Assembly (NCBI GenBank): GCA_903847285.1
Contig: CAINDH010000124.1
Coordinates: 1-42,698 of the forward strand
DNA from: an uncultured Verrucomicrobia subdivision 3 bacterium
GTDB lineage: Bacteria; Verrucomicrobiota; Verrucomicrobiae; Limisphaerales; UBA11358
Direction of reading: 5' to 3'
DNA: 42,698 nt
Shown here: positions 23,375-30,960 of the stretch, piece by piece
Numbering within the stretch: position 1 is the first letter of the stretch
How the letters are laid out: each line of letters opens with the position of its first letter
Program-made: the position numbers and the translations under genes
The notes under the pieces: generated by a model
What the model was told of the DNA's origin: nothing
Database searches by the model: none
Seen by the model: only the letters and a program-made list of their open reading frames with translations

Positions 23375-26038
23375 TCACGGAAACGATTTCAACCGGAAAT
23401 ATTTTGCAGATGAATTTACAGGGTTAGTGAAGGTCAACGTGCCGCTCGTGTTCGTGAAATTGGCGAACGAACTCCACGCGTTCAGCACAGCGGCGGTCTG
23501 CAGCGTGTAAATTCCCGCCGCGCCACGGATGGCGAGCTTCGCCTGATTGCCGGGCAACATCGCAATGGAATCAAATTTCAACGGGCCGGAATCGAAGAAG
23601 TTCAAGATGCTCGTCAGGTAGGCGCTGCGCACTGTCGCGCTGGTGATGGTCTCGAAAGGGAAGCCGAGGTAAACCACCTTGCCGCCGCCAGCCGTGCCGT
23701 TGTAAAAAATCCCCGCTGCGCCGCTCACAACGTTGCTGTAATTGACGGCCGACCAGGCACCATAATTCGTCGGCGCCACCACATCGGGAAAGCCGACCAG
23801 ATAAATCCCCTGTGAGCCGTCGTCGAAAACGCCGTTGGTGTTGCCAGCGAACAACGAGGCGACATTGGCGCTGAAATTCCACGCGCTGGAACTATCCGCG
23901 ACAAACGCGGCGTGAAGCTGGTGGTGTAGAAAATTTCGGTCCGCCGCAGTCGGGCCACTGGCGCGGTCAAGGTCGTAGGCGATTTCCGCACCGGAGACGA
24001 ACAAGCTGCCGCCGTTGGTGAGGAACGCGGTGACTTTTGCTTGTTCGACCGTGTTGAAGCTTTCGTCCGCCACGGAATCGTTGCCACACGCCCAGATAAC
24101 GGCGGGATAATTCGTCAGTGCCACCAGGTCATTTGTGACGGCAGCGTGATGGCAAGAATCGAACGCCAGACCGTAAGCGCTTACGGCTTTGCCATGCGGC
24201 ACGACGTAGTCGGACGCGTTGATGCGACGCGGCAACACACGCTGGTTGCCGCCGGAGCCGCCGGGCGGAACGTAATTTTGCGCGACGAGGTTTTGTTTTA
24301 AATCCTGCGCGCGCTCAAAGCGGTCAAACGCGTTCACGAATAAAGCTTTTGGTGAAACGGAAAATTGCGGCGGGCGACAACCAGCGACTTCGGACGGAAA
24401 AGATTCGCCACCGGCATTCGCGGCGGCGATGCGAAAATAATAGTCCTGGCCGGCTAGCAAATTGGTGGCGGTGTAGTTTGTGGCGTTGCCGACGAAAGTT
24501 GGACTGCCAAAGCCATAGCCGTTAGTGGATTGATAGACGATGTAATTCGTCGGCGTGCCGCTATTCGCCACGCTGACCGGCGGGTTCCACGCAAGCGCTA
24601 CGACGCCATTCGTGCTGCCAATGGCGCGGACTTGTGCCGGTGGTTCGGGCGGGAAAATCAGTGGCGGCGGGCTGTTCGTGTCGAACTGGTTGAAGTATTT
24701 CACGACAGCGTGCATCGCGGCGCGCGCTATGGCGGCGCGCACTTTTGGATCGCCCATCAGCGCGGCGTCCAGCGTGTTGTCGTGATACGCGACCTCGATA
24801 ATGGTGGCATCCATCGCGGATTTGAAATCCACATTACTGATTTCCGAATAACCGCCCAAGAAGGTGATGTTCGTTCCGCGATTGCTCCAGGCGTATTCCA
24901 GCGGTGGCGAGCCGAGCGAAACCATCTCGTCGTTGACAGTCTGACCGCAGAGTTGGGCGAGCGTGACCTGATTCGGCGTGGGGCTCCCGGTGATCAATCC
25001 TTCCACACCGCGCTCGGTGGCGGTGTTCGTGTTGCCAGTGCTGGCGTTGGAGTGGAAGCTGATATGGACGCGTTTGAAAAATTTTGACAAGTCCGAGCCG
25101 CCGCTGTTCGTCTTGGTCATCTCGTAAGACATCAACGGCGGCGTGTGCCAGCTATCGTGCTCGTCGGTGTCGCTGTCGTCGTAGAGCGTGGTGGACTGGC
25201 CCTGACCGATGCCAGCTTGAATCCAGTAACGGCAGCTTTCCTCTTCGCGCGGATAACCAGACACGCCGCCACCGCGATTGATGGAACCCATGCCATTACC
25301 AAAGCGGATGGCGTCCGCAATGACGACCGAACCATTCGTTGTGCTGCGCAGATTGCTGATGACCACCGCGCCGTTTGCGGAATTAGAACCGGCGTTGAAA
25401 TAGTATTCACCGAGATAGATCCAGCCGTTGCCGACCATGTAATGAGGCAGACGATACGGCGTCTCACCGCCGGTGTGGCGAATCACATAAAGCTGGTCGC
25501 CACGATCCGTGTCCGCCTTCACCCAAGTGTAAACCGGATAATAACCCGCCACCGGAATCGTAGGCGTGTAAGTTGCCGTGGCCGTCTCATTCGCGGCAAA
25601 TGACGCGAAGCGATAGGGCGTCGCACCGGGCGTGCCGAAATAATACGCCGAAGAACTGTTGTTCCAAGTGCCGACAAAAGTCACGGCCGCATTTGTGTTG
25701 TCCAATACGACTTCGTTGGTCTGCTGGCCAATCGGGCGCATCGAGGCAACGATCGCCCCGGCGTTAAAACAATAGGTGGCGAAGAAATTCAACTGGTCGA
25801 GGTTGCCGTAGTCTTCGTTCATTGAGGCCAGCGACGTGGGCCGTTGCAGATACCAACTGGTTCCGCTCCACGTCCAGCCGTGACCGGAATTCATGAACAC
25901 CACGCGCCCCGACAGCGCCCCCGCCGGCTGACGCGTGGCGGGCACAATCGGACCGGCGAGGGTATGAAAGGCCGATAGCTCCGCCAACAGAATGGCGGCA
26001 AAAAAAATGGCGGCACGTTGCATCACGAACAATTTCAC
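23375..26038 (-). CDS. Secreted N-acetylmuramoyl-L-alanine amidase-like protein with golvesin-like insertion
   Basis: 887 aa from a GTG at 26038; an ATG at 26023 is also possible and both keep the signal peptide (AAIFFAAILLAELSAFHTLA). An amidase_3 fold appears split: VFMNSGHGWTW near residue 50 holds the first metal His, SFHSNAS (about residue 330) matches the S.H.N motif and IIEVAYHDN carries the catalytic Glu. Between them is a golvesin/xanthan-lyase-like domain (YRFASFAANETATATYTPTI; VYTWVKADTDRGDQLYVI). A fibronectin-III domain follows (PPAQVRAIGSTNGVVALAWN), then a flavodoxin-like segment (VIWACGNDSVADESFN; GGSLFVSGAEIAYDL). The C-terminus is LQTAAVLNAWSSF...AKYFRLKSFP. A role in cell-wall remodelling is inferred from the amidase motifs. 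Confidence 0.83.
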   Translation of the reverse strand: MKLFVMQRAAIFFAAILLAELSAFHTLAGPIVPATRQPAGALSGRVVFMNSGHGWTWSGTSWYLQRPTSLASMNEDYGNLDQLNFFATYCFNAGAIVASMRPIGQQTNEVVLDNTNAAVTFVGTWNNSSSAYYFGTPGATPYRFASFAANETATATYTPTIPVAGYYPVYTWVKADTDRGDQLYVIRHTGGETPYRLPHYMVGNGWIYLGEYYFNAGSNSANGAVVISNLRSTTNGSVVIADAIRFGNGMGSINRGGGVSGYPREEESCRYWIQAGIGQGQSTTLYDDSDTDEHDSWHTPPLMSYEMTKTNSGGSDLSKFFKRVHISFHSNASTGNTNTATERGVEGLITGSPTPNQVTLAQLCGQTVNDEMVSLGSPPLEYAWSNRGTNITFLGGYSEISNVDFKSAMDATIIEVAYHDNTLDAALMGDPKVRAAIARAAMHAVVKYFNQFDTNSPPPLIFPPEPPAQVRAIGSTNGVVALAWNPPVSVANSGTPTNYIVYQSTNGYGFGSPTFVGNATNYTATNLLAGQDYYFRIAAANAGGESFPSEVAGCRPPQFSVSPKALFVNAFDRFERAQDLKQNLVAQNYVPPGGSGGNQRVLPRRINASDYVVPHGKAVSAYGLAFDSCHHAAVTNDLVALTNYPAVIWACGNDSVADESFNTVEQAKVTAFLTNGGSLFVSGAEIAYDLDRASGPTAADRNFLHHQLHAAFVADSSSAWNFSANVASLFAGNTNGVFDDGSQGIYLVGFPDVVAPTNYGAWSAVNYSNVVSGAAGIFYNGTAGGGKVVYLGFPFETITSATVRSAYLTSILNFFDSGPLKFDSIAMLPGNQAKLAIRGAAGIYTLQTAAVLNAWSSFANFTNTSGTLTFTNPVNSSAKYFRLKSFP

Positions 26039-26131
26039 ACGTCAATACAGCGAACACGAATACTCACTGTATTTTTATTCCTTGCTTGCAAAGAGAATCG
26101 TTCCGAAGAAAAATCTCCGCAAGTTAATATT

Positions 26132-26431
26132 ATGTTTTCACACGTCGTCATCTTCTGGACCAACCCGGCGCAACCGAACGCGGCGGATGAACTTATCGCC
26201 GGCGCCAACCTATATCTCAAAGCGATTCCCGGCGTGCTGCAGTTCCACGTCGGCAAAATGTCGCCCAGCCCGCGCACGGTTGTAGATCAATCTTATCAAG
26301 TCGCGCTGAACCTGATTTTCCCCAGCAAGGCCGCGGAGCAGGCGTATCAAGTTCATCCGCAACACCTCGAGTTCGTGGAAAAAGTGTTTAAGCGCGTTTG
26401 TTCAAAGGCTGTGATTTACGATTTTGAGTGA
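26132..26431 (+). CDS. Dabb-family stress-responsive alpha/beta-barrel protein
   Basis: 99 aa from the ATG at 26132; the upstream frame encodes AT-rich non-conserved residues. MFSHVVIFWTNP at the start, GVLQFHVGKMSPS in the middle and HPQHLEFVEKVFKRVCSKAVIYDFE at the end fit the dimeric Dabb (stress-responsive A/B barrel) family with its conserved His residues. The biochemical role of most members is unknown. It diverges from the amidase gene; the interval between them contains no clear promoter elements. It is converging with the Xer-like gene, 55 bases away. Confidence 0.92.
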   Translation: MFSHVVIFWTNPAQPNAADELIAGANLYLKAIPGVLQFHVGKMSPSPRTVVDQSYQVALNLIFPSKAAEQAYQVHPQHLEFVEKVFKRVCSKAVIYDFE

Positions 26432-26486
26432 AGCGGGAATTGCCGCGCAATGGTCGAGAACCTGCGCGCGACAAGTTTTTTAGTTT

Positions 26487-27470
26487 TTACCCGCGCGGAT
26501 GAAATTTCCGGTGGATTTCCCGCAGCCGATTGCCGGTGACGTGCGTATAAATCTCCGTCGTGCCAATGCTCGCGTGGCCAAGTAATTCCTGGATCACACG
26601 TAAGTCCGCACCATGCTCCAGGAGATGCGTGGCAAAGCTGTGCCGCAACATATGCGGCGTGATATTGCGCCCGATGCCCGCACGCTGCACGCGTTTCTTG
26701 ATGCGCAACCACAACGTCACCGCCGCGAACGCCCGTCCCCGACTGTGCAAAAAAACATTCGCCGGTGATTTCGGCGTGATGAGTTTGGGGCGACCCACCT
26801 CGATGAAACGGTTCAACGCCGCCACGGCGGTTTTGCCGACAGGAACCACGCGCTCCTTGTTGCCCTTGCCGATGACGTTGATGAATCCGGCGTCGAGATG
26901 CAGTTGTTCCAGCCGCAAATTTTTTAATTCGCTCAAGCGCAGACCAGAAGCGTAGGCCAGTTCCAGGATTGCCTGGTCGCACAAGGTAATCGGCGTGGCC
27001 GGCTCCTCCGGCAGTAATAGCTTTTTGATTTCGTCGTTCGATAACGCTTTCGGCAAACGCTTCCAGCGACGTGGCAGCGAGAGATTTTCGGCGACGTTCG
27101 CGGGGAGAAACTTTTCATTCTCGGCGAATTTGTAGAAGGCCCGCAGCGCAGCGATTTCCAGATACACACTCTCGCCGCTCAAACGTCGGCCAGTCGCCGG
27201 CTTGCCCTCGGACAAAGCAACATCACTTTCTTCTTTGGACTTTCCCCGTCCAGCCGACAGCACATTCCGCGTCCGTTCATGCAAAAGAAACGCCATGAGA
27301 TGTTTCAATTTCACATCCGTCCAGTCGCCGATGCCCTGTCGCTCCGCCCACGCGGTGAACTTGCCGAGCAACGCGGCATAAGTTTTTGCCGTGTTGTCCG
27401 ATTGCCCGCGCTCGTGGCGCAGGTATTGCAGAAAATCTTCGACGAGTGTTTGCACGATTAAATTTGCCAC
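26487..27470 (-). CDS. Xer-type tyrosine recombinase
   Basis: 327 aa from a GTG at 27470 (an alternative GTG is at 27455). The N-terminal SAM-like core-binding domain (about 1-135) has an insertion of roughly 25 charged residues at about 70-97 not usual in XerC/XerD (about 298 aa). The catalytic domain has Arg178 in YASGLRLSEL, Lys202 in GKGNKERVVPVG, His273 and Arg276 in HMLRHSFATHLLEHGADLRV, His299 in LLGHASIGTT and Tyr308 in EIYTHV, so all active-site residues are present. Xer recombinases resolve chromosome dimers at dif with FtsK; two paralogues normally act together, and the partner is not here. No dif-like site was recognised. It is 31 bases downstream of leuB on the same strand. Confidence 0.93.
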   Translation of the reverse strand: MANLIVQTLVEDFLQYLRHERGQSDNTAKTYAALLGKFTAWAERQGIGDWTDVKLKHLMAFLLHERTRNVLSAGRGKSKEESDVALSEGKPATGRRLSGESVYLEIAALRAFYKFAENEKFLPANVAENLSLPRRWKRLPKALSNDEIKKLLLPEEPATPITLCDQAILELAYASGLRLSELKNLRLEQLHLDAGFINVIGKGNKERVVPVGKTAVAALNRFIEVGRPKLITPKSPANVFLHSRGRAFAAVTLWLRIKKRVQRAGIGRNITPHMLRHSFATHLLEHGADLRVIQELLGHASIGTTEIYTHVTGNRLREIHRKFHPRG

Positions 27471-27501
27471 CGCCCGTCAGCGTCGTCGCGAGCAGCCAGA
27501 C

Positions 27502-28608
27502 TCACACTACTGCAGCAATCGCGTCGCCCATCTCACGGGTGCCGACTTTGCGCGCGCCGGTTTCGTGTGCGCTGAAAATGTCACCGGTGCGCAAGCCGGA
27601 TTCAATCGCATGCTGCACAGCACCTTCAATCGCCGTGGCCGCTTCGTTCATGCCAAAGCTTTGGCGCAGCATCATCGCGCTGGAAAGGATTTGCGCGATC
27701 GGATTCGCCAGATTTTTCCCGGCGATATCGGGCGCCGTGCCGCCCGCTGGCTCGTAGAAACCAAACGTGTTGTCGCCGTTCGTCGCGCCGAGGCTCGCGC
27801 TGGGCAACATTCCCAAAGAACCACCAAGCGCGGCGGCTTCATCGCTCAAGATATCGCCGAACATATTTTCGCAGAGCATCACGTCGAATTGCGTGGGGCG
27901 GAGCATGAGCTGCATTGCGCCGTTGTCCACGAACATATGGTCGAGCGTGACATCGGGATAATTTTTGCCGACGCGGGTGACGACTTCGCGCCAAAGAATT
28001 CCGTTTTCCAGCACGTTTGCCTTGTCAATGCTTGTCAATTTCTTCCGGCGCAATTGCGCGGCCTTGAACGCGACGTGCGCGATGCGTTCAATCTCCGGCG
28101 TGGTATAAACCATCGTGTCAATAGCGCGCTGGTTGCCACCGCCGATGTCCTCAGTCTTTTTCGGCTGGCCGAAATACATTCCCCCGGTCAATTCACGCAC
28201 AACCAAAATATCAATACCGTCGCCCTGACGTTCTTTTGCGAGCGGGCAGGCGTGTGAGAGAACTTTGGGCAATTTCACCGGGCGCAGGTTGGCAAACAGA
28301 CCGAACTCTTTGCGCAACCGCAGCAGCGCGGCGCGTTCGGGGCGTTCTTCCTTAGGAATGGTCGGGTCGCGGTCAGGCAAGCCGACGGAGCCGAAGAGGA
28401 TCGAGTCGGATTTTTTGCAAACATCAAGCGTGATGTCCGGCAACGCTTTCTTGGCAAAATCAATTCCCGCCCAGCCGACCGGCGCTTCGGTGATCACGAG
28501 TTTGAATTTGAAGCGGGCTTCGGTAGCGCGGAGAACCTTGATGGCTTCGCGCATGACTTCGGGTCCGATGCCGTCGCCGGCGAGAGCTGCGATGTTGTAA
28601 GTTTTCAT
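27502..28608 (-). CDS. leuB: 3-isopropylmalate dehydrogenase
   Basis: 368 aa from the ATG at 28608; 27 further residues in frame upstream (to 28689) are not family-like. The enzyme oxidises and decarboxylates 3-isopropylmalate with NAD+ in leucine synthesis. Visible signatures are IAALAGDGIGPEVMREAI at the start, VRELTGGMYFGQPK, MVYTTPEIERIAHVAFKAA and the metal/NAD loop NMFGDILSDEAAALGGSLGM. The C-terminus has GTAPDIAGKNLANPIAQIL. All are canonical. The preceding gene is divergent. leuA, leuC and leuD are absent from the window. It may be co-transcribed with the Xer-type gene downstream. Confidence 0.96.
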   Translation of the reverse strand: MKTYNIAALAGDGIGPEVMREAIKVLRATEARFKFKLVITEAPVGWAGIDFAKKALPDITLDVCKKSDSILFGSVGLPDRDPTIPKEERPERAALLRLRKEFGLFANLRPVKLPKVLSHACPLAKERQGDGIDILVVRELTGGMYFGQPKKTEDIGGGNQRAIDTMVYTTPEIERIAHVAFKAAQLRRKKLTSIDKANVLENGILWREVVTRVGKNYPDVTLDHMFVDNGAMQLMLRPTQFDVMLCENMFGDILSDEAAALGGSLGMLPSASLGATNGDNTFGFYEPAGGTAPDIAGKNLANPIAQILSSAMMLRQSFGMNEAATAIEGAVQHAIESGLRTGDIFSAHETGARKVGTREMGDAIAAVV

Positions 28609-28683
28609 AAAAGCGAGGGGTGAGTTTAATTTTTTACAGCGCGGTGACAATGGAATTTTGCTAACCCCGTTTCCAAACTCGAC

Positions 28684-28704
28684 ATTCAAAATTCAAAATT
28701 CAAA
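28684..28704. repeat. ATTCAAA x3 tandem repeat in Nudix leader
   Basis: Three contiguous copies of ATTCAAA end ten bases before the ATG at 28715. This AT-rich motif sits in the short interval between the divergent leuB and Nudix genes and could act as an UP-like or spacer element (speculative). Confidence 0.5.
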
Positions 28705-28714
28705 ACTCCGTCCG

Positions 28715-29227
28715 ATGGCTTTGCCCTATAAAATCGCCACGCTGCTCTACGTCTTCAATGAGCGCGATGAAATCCTGCTGCTCGAACGCGCGCAGGAGCC
28801 GAATCGCGGCCTCTGGAGCCCGTGCGGTGGCAAGCTCAAGATGGATATCGGTGAATCGCCTTATGCCTGCGCCGCCCGCGAGGCGCATGAGGAAATGGGA
28901 ATCCACCTTGCCCCGTCGGACTTGCATCTGGCTGGCATGGTGAGCGAACACGGTTTTCAGGGGCAGGCGCACTGGCTGATGTTTCTTTTCGAAGTGAAGG
29001 TAAAATTAAAAGTGCTCCCGCCGCCGATGAGCGAGGGACGTTTTGAATTTTTCCCGCGCGAAAAGATTTCTGGTCTGAAGATTCCGCAGACCGACCGTGA
29101 AAAAATTTGGCCGTGGTTCTGGCAATTTCGGGGTGGTTTTTTCGCGGCGCACTGCCATTGCCACGCCGACGGACGAAATGACTGGACGCTGGAAGAATCT
29201 GTAGCAGCGGACGTGAGTCCACTTTAA
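28715..29227 (+). CDS. Nudix hydrolase with two-residue-longer Nudix box and repeat-derived C-terminus
   Basis: 170 aa from the ATG at 28715; upstream frame residues are AT-rich repeat. It starts MALPYKIATLLYVFNERDEI. The Nudix box GGKLKMDIGESPYACAAREA continues HEEMGI, so the REuxEExGu core is intact, but the first Gly-to-Glu spacing is seven residues instead of five. Members hydrolyse nucleoside diphosphates linked to another moiety; the substrate is unknown (8-oxo-dGTP-type cleaning is one option). The C-terminus (ESVAADVSPL) is encoded by the left arm of a palindromic repeat, so the native end may have been replaced. tadA starts 47 bases downstream. Confidence 0.88.
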   Translation: MALPYKIATLLYVFNERDEILLLERAQEPNRGLWSPCGGKLKMDIGESPYACAAREAHEEMGIHLAPSDLHLAGMVSEHGFQGQAHWLMFLFEVKVKLKVLPPPMSEGRFEFFPREKISGLKIPQTDREKIWPWFWQFRGGFFAAHCHCHADGRNDWTLEESVAADVSPL

Positions 29228-29262
29228 GATTTTGAAATGAGCCGACTCACGTCGGCTGCTAC
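29201..29262. repeat. 19-bp inverted repeat covering the Nudix stop codon
   Basis: GTAGCAGCGGACGTGAGTC (29201-29219) pairs with GACTCACGTCGGCTGCTAC (29244-29262) with one mismatch. The Nudix TAA (29225-29227) lies in the loop and the tadA ATG starts 12 bases later. I recall similar GTAGC..GTGAGTC palindromes as dispersed elements of verrucomicrobial genomes. It may also act as a weak terminator or tadA leader structure. Confidence 0.75.
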
Positions 29263-29273
29263 GAATAAAAATT

Positions 29274-29786
29274 ATGGCCGAAGTTCCCATCATAGACCTG
29301 CACAGCGACGATTATTTCATGGGCGAGGCGTTGCGACAGGCGGCGAAGGCTTATGAAGCGGGCGAAGTTCCCGTCGGCGCGGTTATCGTGCGCGAAGGAC
29401 GCATCATCGCACGCGGCTCCAACCAGGTGGAGTTGCTCAAGGACGCTACCGCACACGCCGAAATGCTCGCGCTCACACAGGCGGAAAACGCCGTGGGCGA
29501 CTGGCGGCTGACGGATTGCACGCTTTACGTCACCAAGGAACCATGCCCGATGTGCGCTGGAGCCATCGTTCACACGCGGCTGGCGCGCGTGGTGTTCGGC
29601 GCAGGCGATCCCAAGGGAGGCGCGGCGGGCGGCGCGTTGAACCTGCTACAATTTCCCACGCTCAACCATCGCTGCGAAATCACATCCGGCGTGCGGCTGG
29701 AAGAATGTCGCGCTTTGTTGAAAAGTTTTTTCCTCGAACAACGCGCGGCGAAAAAGAACGGCGAAAATCTTCCGCCTAAAGCGTAG
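29274..29786 (+). CDS. tadA: tRNA-specific adenosine deaminase
   Basis: 170 aa. TadA converts wobble adenosine 34 to inosine in tRNA-Arg(ACG). Zinc and catalytic motifs are His61-Ala-Glu63 in TAHAEMLAL and PCPMCAGAI with Cys91 and Cys94. The conserved VPVGAVIV, RLARVVFGA and NHRCEITSGV segments are also there. The ATG at 29274 follows a palindromic repeat with no clear Shine-Dalgarno. Length is normal. Cytosine deaminase relatives lack the CEITSGV end, so the tRNA enzyme is the better call. Confidence 0.95.
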   Translation: MAEVPIIDLHSDDYFMGEALRQAAKAYEAGEVPVGAVIVREGRIIARGSNQVELLKDATAHAEMLALTQAENAVGDWRLTDCTLYVTKEPCPMCAGAIVHTRLARVVFGAGDPKGGAAGGALNLLQFPTLNHRCEITSGVRLEECRALLKSFFLEQRAAKKNGENLPPKA

Positions 29787-29848
29787 GCTACTTCCTTCCC
29801 AAAAGAATTCACCGCTAGCTGTGCCACGCGCGTCAGCAACTCCCGCCA

Positions 29849-29870
29849 TTGGCACAGCAGTTTGTGCCAA
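29849..29870. promoter_or_regulatory. Perfect 8-bp inverted repeat upstream of hsp20 (possible operator)
   Basis: TTGGCACA and TGTGCCAA are separated by six bases, 154 bases before the hsp20 start. It is a candidate dimeric-regulator site. It is not a CIRCE element (no TTAGCACTC), and the sigma-54 -24/-12 spacing does not fit. The rest of 29787-30023 shows no clear promoter. Confidence 0.4.
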
Positions 29871-30023
29871 AAGTTTTCTTTCCGCCCGGCAAAAAACCTC
29901 ATCACCTTCGATTCGCCTTTGTTTTAAAGGTTTTCCCCGCTGTCGACCGGGTTGGCATCGCTCAAGCTAAAGAGACGATGTTGGTAAAACTATCAACGAA
30001 ACAAAAACGAAAGGACAACGACT

Positions 30024-30458
30024 ATGAAATTGATTCAATGCGAACGGCCCGCACTAGCGGGCTTTGGTTATGGACGGCTGGCGAGCTTGCAGGAAGAACT
30101 TGATCGGCTGTTTGAAACTCCTGTGCACGCGTGGGCGCCCGCGCTCGATGTGCACGAGGACAAGGACAAGTTCACCGTGAACCTCGAATTGCCCGGCCTC
30201 AAGCGCGAGGACATCGCTGTGCAAATTGAAGACGGTAGTCTGGTTATTTCTGGCGAGCGCAAAGTTGAGCCGGTCAGCGACGACACGGAAGTGCATCGGC
30301 GCGAGCGTTTCTACGGGAAATTTTCCCGCACGCTCACGCTGCCCGCAGCAGTTGCGCCGAATCAGGTGAAAGCCAATTACAAGGACGGCGTTCTCTCTGT
30401 GACCTTGCCCAAGGCCGAGGAAGCCAAGCCCAAACAGATTGATGTGGCGGTCAACTAA
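30024..30458 (+). CDS. Small heat-shock protein, Hsp20/alpha-crystallin family
   Basis: 144 aa. The N-terminal arm LQEELDRLFETPVHAWAPAL precedes the alpha-crystallin domain (about 40-135) with LDVHEDKDKFTVNLELPGLK, GSLVISGERK, RRERFYGKFSRTLTLP and the end motif YKDGVLSVTLPK. The protein forms ATP-independent holdase oligomers that keep unfolding proteins soluble. The IxI/V C-terminal tail motif is present in the form IDVAV. An AAAGGA ribosome site sits before the ATG at 30024, and an intrinsic terminator (30478-30517) follows, so the gene is monocistronic. No HrcA-type operator was seen. Confidence 0.95.
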   Translation: MKLIQCERPALAGFGYGRLASLQEELDRLFETPVHAWAPALDVHEDKDKFTVNLELPGLKREDIAVQIEDGSLVISGERKVEPVSDDTEVHRRERFYGKFSRTLTLPAAVAPNQVKANYKDGVLSVTLPKAEEAKPKQIDVAVN

Positions 30459-30477
30459 AGCAGGTGTTTGAAAACGG

Positions 30478-30517
30478 ACGGCAGGAATCCCGGCGTGGGT
30501 TCCTGCCGTTCAATTTT
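30478..30517 (+). terminator. Intrinsic terminator of hsp20
   Basis: A 13-bp stem ACGGCAGGAATCC/GGGTTCCTGCCGT (30478-30490 with 30497-30509, one G-T pair) has a six-base loop and is followed by TCAATTTTTTA. Confidence 0.9.
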
Positions 30518-30572
30518 TTACAGACTTTTTTAACTTTTTCCGCCGTGCGCCGTCGTGTTCAATCAATGGCTT

Positions 30573-30911
30573 ATGAGCATGACCCATCCCCTCACGACCA
30601 CGGCGTTTGAACTGCCCGGCTACCGCATCGTCAAATCATTCGGCGTGGTGCGCGGCATCATGGTGCGTTCGCGTTCCATCGTCGGAAATTTTGGCGCGAG
30701 CATTCAAAGCATTTTCGGCGGCAACATATCGCTCTACACCTCCATGTGCGAACGTGCCCGCGAAGACACGTTCAACCAGATGCTCACGCACGCGGGCGAA
30801 CTGGGCGCGAACGCGGTCATCGGCGTGCGCTACGATGCGACTGAGATTGCGCCGGGCATCACCGAAGTGTTGTGCTATGGCACGGCAGTGGCGGTGGAGG
30901 CAGTCAGGTGA
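30573..30911 (+). CDS. YbjQ-family (UPF0145, heavy-metal-binding-like) protein
   Basis: 112 aa from the ATG at 30573; an upstream GTG at 30555 or the ATG at 30579 are alternatives. The conserved family segments are [39 protein letters not shown] and [13 protein letters not shown]. YbjQ proteins form pentameric rings and are annotated as putative heavy-metal-binding proteins on thin evidence; the role is unknown. It precedes the RND transporter by 49 bases on the same strand and could be the first gene of that operon. Confidence 0.9.
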   Translation: MSMTHPLTTTAFELPGYRIVKSFGVVRGIMVRSRSIVGNFGASIQSIFGGNISLYTSMCERAREDTFNQMLTHAGELGANAVIGVRYDATEIAPGITEVLCYGTAVAVEAVR

Positions 30912-30960
30912 TGTGTGCGGCGTGAAACAGCGTTGCGCAATTTTAATTTTCTTCTCCTGA

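Noticed and set aside
29849..29870. CIRCE or sigma-54 site before hsp20
   Set aside because: Neither the CIRCE half-site TTAGCACTC nor correct -24/-12 spacing is present; only an inverted repeat is claimed.
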